Assembly: GCA_028551475.1 (NCBI GenBank)
Contig: CM052358.1
Location: forward strand, 21,044,853-21,108,852
Source of the DNA: Casuarina equisetifolia
Lineage: Eukaryota > Streptophyta > Magnoliopsida > Fagales > Casuarinaceae
DNA length: 64,000 nt
Direction of reading: 5' to 3'
In this document: positions 58,621-64,000 of the stretch, piece by piece
How the letters are laid out: every line of letters begins with the position of its first letter
Position numbering within the stretch: the stretch's first letter is position 1
Notes under the pieces: model-generated
What the model was told of the DNA's origin: nothing
Databases searched by the model: none
What the model saw: the letters and a program-made list of their open reading frames with translations, nothing else
Position numbers and translations under genes: made by a program

Positions 58621-58829
58621 GATAACTCACATGGACACCACATGACAAGATGCATAGATAATAGTATTTATGTTGAGGAGCCTTTACACACAAAGTTTTT
58701 TACCAAGAGTTGAAAACTGTTTGGGTGCAGATTGAACCTGATCCAAGGAGGAGAGAACCTTATATTAGCCGTAGAACACCTGATTGTATCCTATGGCGCA
58801 CCTCAAGTAGTTGTTGAACTGGTTACTAC

Positions 58830-60266
58830 TATCGCGTGCTTTTAGGTTCACACTGAGGGGTTCCATTGTGGTTGAATGATGAGAAACATGTAAATGTGCA
58901 GGTGGGGTTTGTGATGATTACATATTTGATTGCCTTAAGTACTTGAGAGGAAGTAGCGTAGTTGATGACTTTTTGTAGCTTATGTCGGGGTTGCGGTGAA
59001 CAATATGCAACCTTTTGTTTTTCTGCATTTATTTTATTTTCCTTTTTGTCCCTAATTATTTCACAAGGATGATGGGCTTTGGTCAAGGTCTTGTATAGAG
59101 ACTATGAGTAGATATTTCTTTTAATGGGTGCTTTTATACTTTTTTTCCACCTACATTAGATTTTTTTTTCTTTAGTTGCTTCTTTTCCTATAGTTTGACT
59201 AGTTATATTTGTACTTTTCAAGAGTAAGAATTTTCAATTTTTCTAATTTTCTTCTTTCATTTCTGAGTACTGGGTTTGTGGTTTGAAGATAGAATTTGAA
59301 AGGGAATTCAGTTTGAGATGTATTGAGATGTAGGAGTTAACCAATATAGATTGATCTCCCTTTTCCCTCCTAAAAGGTAGAGGCTGAAACCTTCCTTTTG
59401 CTTGATAGTTTTCTCCATATGAATGTATTAATCAATGTTTCCTTTCTATAGCTGATGCCAATAGGAATATGCTGACAAGAAATTGTCAAATTAACAAGAG
59501 TATCTTAAATTTTCCTTTTTTCAAAGAAGGGGATAACGGTACTATAACAAGCAAATGAAGAGGTCATTACTGTTGATTATTGCAGGTAAATAATATTTCA
59601 GAAAAAAGGTGATATTTGAGATACAATACGTTGTTTCAAAAGGAAGGTTAGCGCATGCTCCCAGAGGTGGGTGGAGATCGTGGATTAGATGTTAGAATTA
59701 GTTAAGTACTGTCTGTTCTGTCCCTGTCTTGTGCAGGTTGTCATAGAACTAAGTACTTGTATTAAGGCCGCGAAGGTGGTAAATGTTAGAACTGGCCCAA
59801 GGGCTTGTGTGGGATTTCTCAGAACAGTAAGGCCGAGTCTGTCTTTTGCGTAGTCAGCGGCATCACTGGGGAAATCGCAAAGTTAATAGAGGGAAATTTG
59901 ACTAATAGGAGTAGCTTTGTCAAACCCTGAAATGTGTGAACGAAGATGGTGTGTCCCTCAAGATGTAGATGTGTCATTTTCATTTTGATGCGAGTTTTGT
60001 GAATGAAGTGAGTGATTTTACCTGTTTAGAATTGCTAAAAAGACACTAATCGGGGTATTTACCAACCGCTCCACCCAAGTGCACGGAACCCAGATTCTGA
60101 CTGTGACGAAGTTCAACGAGAAGGTTCTGATCATTATCTATACATCGTGAACGTTTAAATAGACAAATCGTTTGTGAATTATGAACAATGTTAAGATTGC
60201 TTGATTTGATGAGTACAATGACCACTAATTTGCAATAGATATAATGGATTTTGGAATTACAAAGTT
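58830..60266. other. Intergenic stretch, no gene recognised
   Basis: No recognisable frame or RNA gene is present. It ends at the LTR boundary at 60267. Confidence 0.35.
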
Positions 60267-60757
60267 TGTTACGGTCCTGCTTACTAGGATCCATAATTAC
60301 ACTGGTTTCAGGCCATTTAGGGAGTTTATAGCCGGACCCCATGGGAAAGGGACCAATAAACTCATTTGAACACATGTTTTCTTTAGAGGAAAAACGGACT
60401 TCCTTTAACATTTCTGTTGATTCAAAGCTGTCTTTTACAAAATGCACCTCTCCCCTATATAAGGTCGAAGTGACTACTGTGGCAACACTCCTTTACTGTA
60501 GGAGCTTGCGGGAGGAGATCAGGACATGGTCCCCTGATTCATCCTAACAACCCATACTTACTACAGATTCCCATGCCAGCCCAAATTACTCTTATGACCC
60601 CTAGATAATACTTAACTACGCAACTGAGACATGAGAAGTTATCTACCTACCAGTTAGGCTACAAGTACACTCAATCGAGTGTATCCAAAACATGGTAACT
60701 GCACCCTTCCCTTTACAGTATGTAGATCTTCAAAGTTAACATGCCAAACCCATAACA
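60267..60757 (-). repeat. 3' LTR of the gene-carrying element
   Basis: It is 491 bp, with inverted ends TGTTA ... GTAACA. It aligns over its first 460 or so bp with the partial LTR at 63539-64000 with scattered substitutions. Antisense open frames in both LTRs (FVKDSFES, NMC-NEF-GPFPMGS) are shadows of the shared sequence. Confidence 0.85.
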
Positions 60758-61165
60758 ATACTCTCCCGTTATGATAACCTTGTCCTTAAGGTTATGTATG
60801 AACAGGCACTGCAACTCCATTGGGAATATGGAAAGGAACACTCTTTGCTTGCCTCCAGTTTTAAGTACTCTCCCAAAGTTCCATCGGTTACCAGCACTAA
60901 AAATAAGCACATCTACAATGAGGTTTAATTGGCTTAAGTGCTTTGTAGTGGGGTTCCATTTCTTCTCATAGATTGACACTTGGTTAGGACTAGTAGAGGA
61001 AGGTAGGTAGAACAAAGGTTCCCAATGTTTTCTTCCACCAGCAAATTCTACATATCTATTTTGGAGCTTCTCCAACACCTTCCCATCTGCTGTCATTGTT
61101 TACTCACCACCACCTGAAGATAGGAACATTAAACACAAGAAAGTTGTCAAAACTCGATTCCTCAC

Positions 61166-61513
61166 CTTAAACCCCAACGGCTCCTCCCTCATATGACGGT
61201 CGTGTATGATGGCCTCCACCTTCATCATGGCGGTGGTCTCCGTGTGGATAGCCATCCCATTGCTCAGCTGAACATCTAAAATGGACAAATGGGTCAATGA
61301 GAGTAGCAAGCTTGGAGGATGGACCCAGGAAATCTCCTTAACCAACCTTTGTTGGATTTCTGAGTGCAATGCCAACTTAACTATAACCCACTCGGTTAGT
61401 GCAGCAGAGGCATTAATGCATCCAAATATTATTTCCCACAAGACAACAACCATATCATCCTTCTCAAGTTTCCCCTTAACATCCAAGAAGAGCAAAACGT
61501 CCATGAAATTAGA
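61166..61513 (-). pseudogene. CYP78-like cytochrome P450 fragment in the LTR element
   Basis: Inside an open frame of 251 codons (61855-61100), residues 117-230 read FMDVLLFLDVKGKLEKDDM, VVVLWEIIFG and ALTEWVIVKLALHSEIQQ, then HPPSLLLSLTHLSILDVQLS and TETTAMMKVEAIIHDRHMRE. Plant CYP78A enzymes have DFVDVLL ... DMIAVLWEMIFRGTDTVA ... LHPDIQ ... HPPGPLLSWARLAIHDV ... AGTTAMVNMWAITHD at these places. The I-helix GTDT is CINAS here. About 40 residues, including the ExxR region, are deleted before HPP, and the heme Cys loop is absent, so it is not an enzyme. Confidence 0.75.
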
Positions 61514-61855
61514 ACTATCAGAAAGCTTCATACAAGCATTACCATTCCATCTACCTCTATCGCCATGTTGTTGTCTCTTCATGGGCAAGATAGCCGAGCC
61601 TTTTATGTCTTTGCCTAGCCTCAAGACTACTTCCTTACTAGTGTCCACCTTCCTCTTTTCTACCTCTTTAGTTTTCTCTTTCTTCGTTGGCTTCTTTGCC
61701 ACTTTACTTCTTTTTGCATGTGACATGACAAGAGAAAAACCATTAGACGAAACTTTGATTTGCACGGAGCCTTTGTAGGGACCAAAGGAGTAAAGTCCTA
61801 AAGACATGTGACATAGAGGAAAGAGAAGAGAAGAAACAAGGGATCGCTTTCTCAT
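61514..61855 (-). CDS. N-terminal part of the P450-containing open frame, unknown
   Basis: It starts MRKRSLVSSLLFPLCHMSLG and carries a Lys-rich stretch (KVAKKPTKKEKTKEVEKRK) before the P450-like part. I recognise no domain. It may be captured noncoding or coding sequence, and whether this frame is ever translated is unknown. Confidence 0.3.
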
Positions 61856-61894
61856 GCTCCTAACACGGTTTTTGATGTTTATAAAAACAATTAA

Positions 61895-62326
61895 CTAATA
61901 ACCTTTGAGTTTTCCCATGTTGCACCCTTGCTTTAGATGCAATACCTCAGCTCGTAACAGGTTTTGATTTTTCTTCCTTTGGAATGATGCCTTGCTATTT
62001 GGCCCTTCGCCTGGCGTTGTCGTCCTTGGCATGGTCACACAAATCAGTGTGCAATCCGACATGAAACCTCGTAAGACCCTTTCGCTTGCATTCCAAATCC
62101 AGCAGTACCCACCCATAACCTGGTCTTTGAGAAATAGGATGCCCTTGCCTTCCATGCTCTCTGGTGAAAATCCAGTATCGGAATACTTGTAACCTTTGTG
62201 CGTAAAAAGCTCTCCTTCGTTGATAAAATGGTCGGTGGCCCAGCGTGGATGAAAGAGCTCATCAAACCACTTTGATCTACCTAGACCCATTATATAACAC
62301 TGTAAGAAATCCAAGAACATAACCAC
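61895..62326 (-). pseudogene. Probable XTH (xyloglucan endotransglucosylase) fragment
   Basis: This 143-codon frame in the interior contains KWFDELFHPRWATDHFINEG, then KYSDTGFSPES. It resembles the N-terminal part of mature XTH proteins (FDELF.P.WA.DH..YEGE ... NYSGAGF.SKS). The catalytic DEIDFEFLG/NEFDFEFLG box is not present. Downstream residues (CWIWNASERVLRGFMSD) match poorly. It would be a second captured host fragment. Confidence 0.5.
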
Positions 62327-62344
62327 TAAAATAATGTTAGAGTT

Positions 62345-63521
62345 TCAGAGAGTAAGAAAATATAGGGAAACTTCCATTTTGAAATGCCTTTGGTTAGATA
62401 TTGACTTGAGGATCAGCTTCAACTCTTTGACAGTGTTGACGTTCGTGATGCGGCATTTATTGTTGAAGGACTTCAAGTGCTTGGTGTTAGGTTTATCGGG
62501 GAGCCTTGACTGCACATGGATCTCCCAGGAAGTGGCCATCATGTTCTTGCCATTATGGACGTGGCAATTCAACAAGCAACATCGCCAAGGCGTGTCCATG
62601 TTATAGTGAGCCTCTAAAACAAAAATCGCCTTAATGTGTGGATAGAATCTATTTGGATTTGGGATTCTTCCATGGCTAGCCCTAACCAAATCCTGATTAA
62701 AATCCCTACTGGTTGAATCGAACTTGAGCTCTATTGGTCTACCTTGGGGAGGTTGGTTTGCAACCCATCAACGCACCTCGGTATCGCCCAACAAGATCTT
62801 TTGAGTTAGACCCATCGTGTGTCTTTAGTGAGAGATGATTGACCGAAGATGACCCTCCCGGCCTTTCATTGGTGATGGTAACGAAGACACTTGGTCTCCG
62901 ATGGCACTTCATTTGTCCATGACTCAACATGTGCAACCAGCAAAGGAACCCACAACTTGGGCAACAAAACTTAACCGGCTCCTCCTTCTCCAGCATTTCT
63001 TCAGTAAACTCCGACATCACTTCAGTTGCCTTTCTTTCTTTTTCAGTTTCCTTCTTTCCATAACTCCTTTGCCTATTCTTTGTTGAAAAGCTAGCAAAAT
63101 GGTGGTTTTCTTCTTCCACCTACAATGACTCTGCCTTCATGGGAACTTGAGATTGTTTGTCATTCTGCTTCTTATTGTTTGAAAATGGCAACTCCAAGAA
63201 ATCATGATTTGGATGCCTATTGGTCCATGAAGACCTCGACAGCATAGCCTCATTACCACCACTCTCCGAGTTCTCTACTCCCTCCAAATCGAACACCTGC
63301 ACCTCCAAAATAGGCGCCTTTGTGGAAACAAGAGATTCAACCAGTGTTTTGGTTGAAACTTCTACACATTCAGCCTCTTTTTGCTCCTTTGATTGCAACT
63401 GAATCCGTTCATCTTCTCTCCCAAGATGAGATCTTTGCGCAAGGCCTCCAACTGTTCCATAAACTTTTTTTTGAATTTCTCGCAAATCATTTTGAAACTC
63501 CACCCACATAGTAGCCGGCAC
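62345..63521 (-). other. Unassigned open frames at the 5' end of the element interior
   Basis: Three minus-strand frames follow the primer-binding site: 63521-63120 (starts MPATMWVEFQNDLREIQKKV), 63119-62739 (contains CCPSCGFLCWLHMLSHG) and 62689-62345 (contains NCHVHNGKNMMATSWEIHV). The first has the position and acidic, coiled character of a gag leader, but I see no capsid or zinc-knuckle motif. Functions are unknown. Confidence 0.35.
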
Positions 63522-63537
63522 CTAGCTATGATACCAA
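63518..63537 (-). other. Primer-binding site of the LTR element
   Basis: On the minus strand, ATTGGTATCATAGCTAGGT directly follows the LTR end CCTAACA (63539). It resembles the initiator-tRNA-Met primer site TGGTATCAGAGC used by plant LTR elements, with differences after the first eight bases. Confidence 0.6.
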
Positions 63538-63538
63538 T

Positions 63539-64000
63539 TGTTAGGATCTTGCTTATCAGGATCCCTAACTACACTGGTTTCAGGCCATTTAGGGAGTTTA
63601 TCACTGGACCCCATGGGAAAGGGACCAACAAACTCATTTAAACACATGTTCTCTTTCCAGGGAAAATAAGCCTCCTTTAACATTTCTATTGATTCAAAGC
63701 TATCTTTTACAAAATACACCTCTCCCAAGGTCAAAATGACTACCGTGGCAACACTCCTTTACTGTAGGAGCTTGCGTGAGGAGATCAGGACATGGTCCCC
63801 TAATTCATCCTGACAACCCATCCTTACTATAGATTCCCATGCCAACCCAAATTACTCCTACGACCCCCAGATAATACTTAACTACGCAACTGAGACATGA
63901 TAAGTTATCTACCTACCAATTGGACTACAAGTACACTCGACCGAGTGTATCCAAAACATGGTAACTGCACCCTTCCTTCTATAGTACCTAGATCTTAAAT
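63539..64000 (-). repeat. 5' LTR of the gene-carrying element (incomplete)
   Basis: It matches 60267 onward in the same orientation and is still within the LTR at the window end. About 30 bp are expected beyond 64000. Confidence 0.85.

Larger units (their letters stand above)
60267..64000 (-). mobile_element. LTR retroelement with captured host gene fragments (right LTR cut by window)
   Basis: Direct repeats at 60267-60757 and 63539-64000+ bound a 2781-bp interior. On the minus strand the LTR runs TGTTATGGG ... CCTAACA. At 63518-63537 a primer-binding site (ATTGGTATCATAGCTAGGT, minus) adjoins the 5' LTR. At 60758-60770 a purine-rich tract (CGGGAGAGTAT, minus) adjoins the 3' LTR. No integrase, RT or protease is visible inside, so the element is non-autonomous. 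The interior instead holds several open frames, one with P450 and one with probable XTH similarity. Confidence 0.85.

Noticed and set aside
60046-60447. Open frame of 133 codons and its twin at 63522-63734 as a gene family
   Set aside because: Both lie within or across the LTR repeats and share sequence for that reason. There is no protein motif.
1-64000. CRISPR arrays, bacterial operons or phage features
   Set aside because: No regularly spaced repeats are present. Introns, plant gene families and LTR elements show a plant nuclear origin.

Overview
The window looks like nuclear DNA of a eudicot plant. It is AT-rich, its genes have short GT-AG introns, and its families are plant ones: DUF627/DUF629 proteins, NAC, MIK2-type LRR receptor kinase, TIR-NBS-LRR, CYP78-type P450, plus Ty1/copia and L1-type retroelements. 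The species cannot be named from sequence alone.

Left half (1-31.2 kb): a tandem array on the minus strand of the DUF627-DUF629 family, called 'ubiquitin carboxyl-terminal hydrolase-related' in plants. Right to left the copies are F (pseudogene, about 28.4-26.0 kb), D (25.7-21.5), a B-type relic (19.4-18.8), E (5'-truncated, 17.4-15.4), C (14.8-11.3), B (9.35-7.0), a tail relic (1.1-0.7) and A (310 to 1, running off the window). The repeat unit appears to be E-type, tail, C-type, B-type. C, B and D are best read as spliced genes with short introns at shared positions. All copies seen have the N-terminal DUF627/DUF629 half or the charged linker half, and none carries the C-terminal peptidase domain of full-length relatives. 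Two relics of the family lie on the plus strand near 1.3 and 4.3 kb, mixed with a decayed copia element (1.8-5.6 kb) and followed by a NAC pseudogene.

Right half (31-64 kb): a retroelement-rich graveyard. It holds a solo LTR (33.6-35.5 kb) and an LRR receptor kinase pseudogene (46.4-36.0 kb, minus) split by a whole 8.47-kb copia element (36.95-45.42 kb, GTGCC target duplication). A second copia relic (47.3-53.8 kb) contains two nested solo LTRs. These are followed by a TIR-NBS-LRR C-terminal relic (53.8-54.4), an L1 relic (55.8-57.0), a PP2A catalytic-subunit relic (58.4-58.6), and an LTR element (60.27 kb to beyond the window) with no recognisable pol. The interior of that element carries a CYP78-like P450 fragment and a probable xyloglucan endotransglucosylase (XTH) fragment.

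The only plausibly functional genes are A, B and C, with D and E possible. The rest is relics and mobile DNA. The most interesting features are the mosaic, repeat-expanding DUF627/DUF629 array and the gene-fragment-carrying LTR element.
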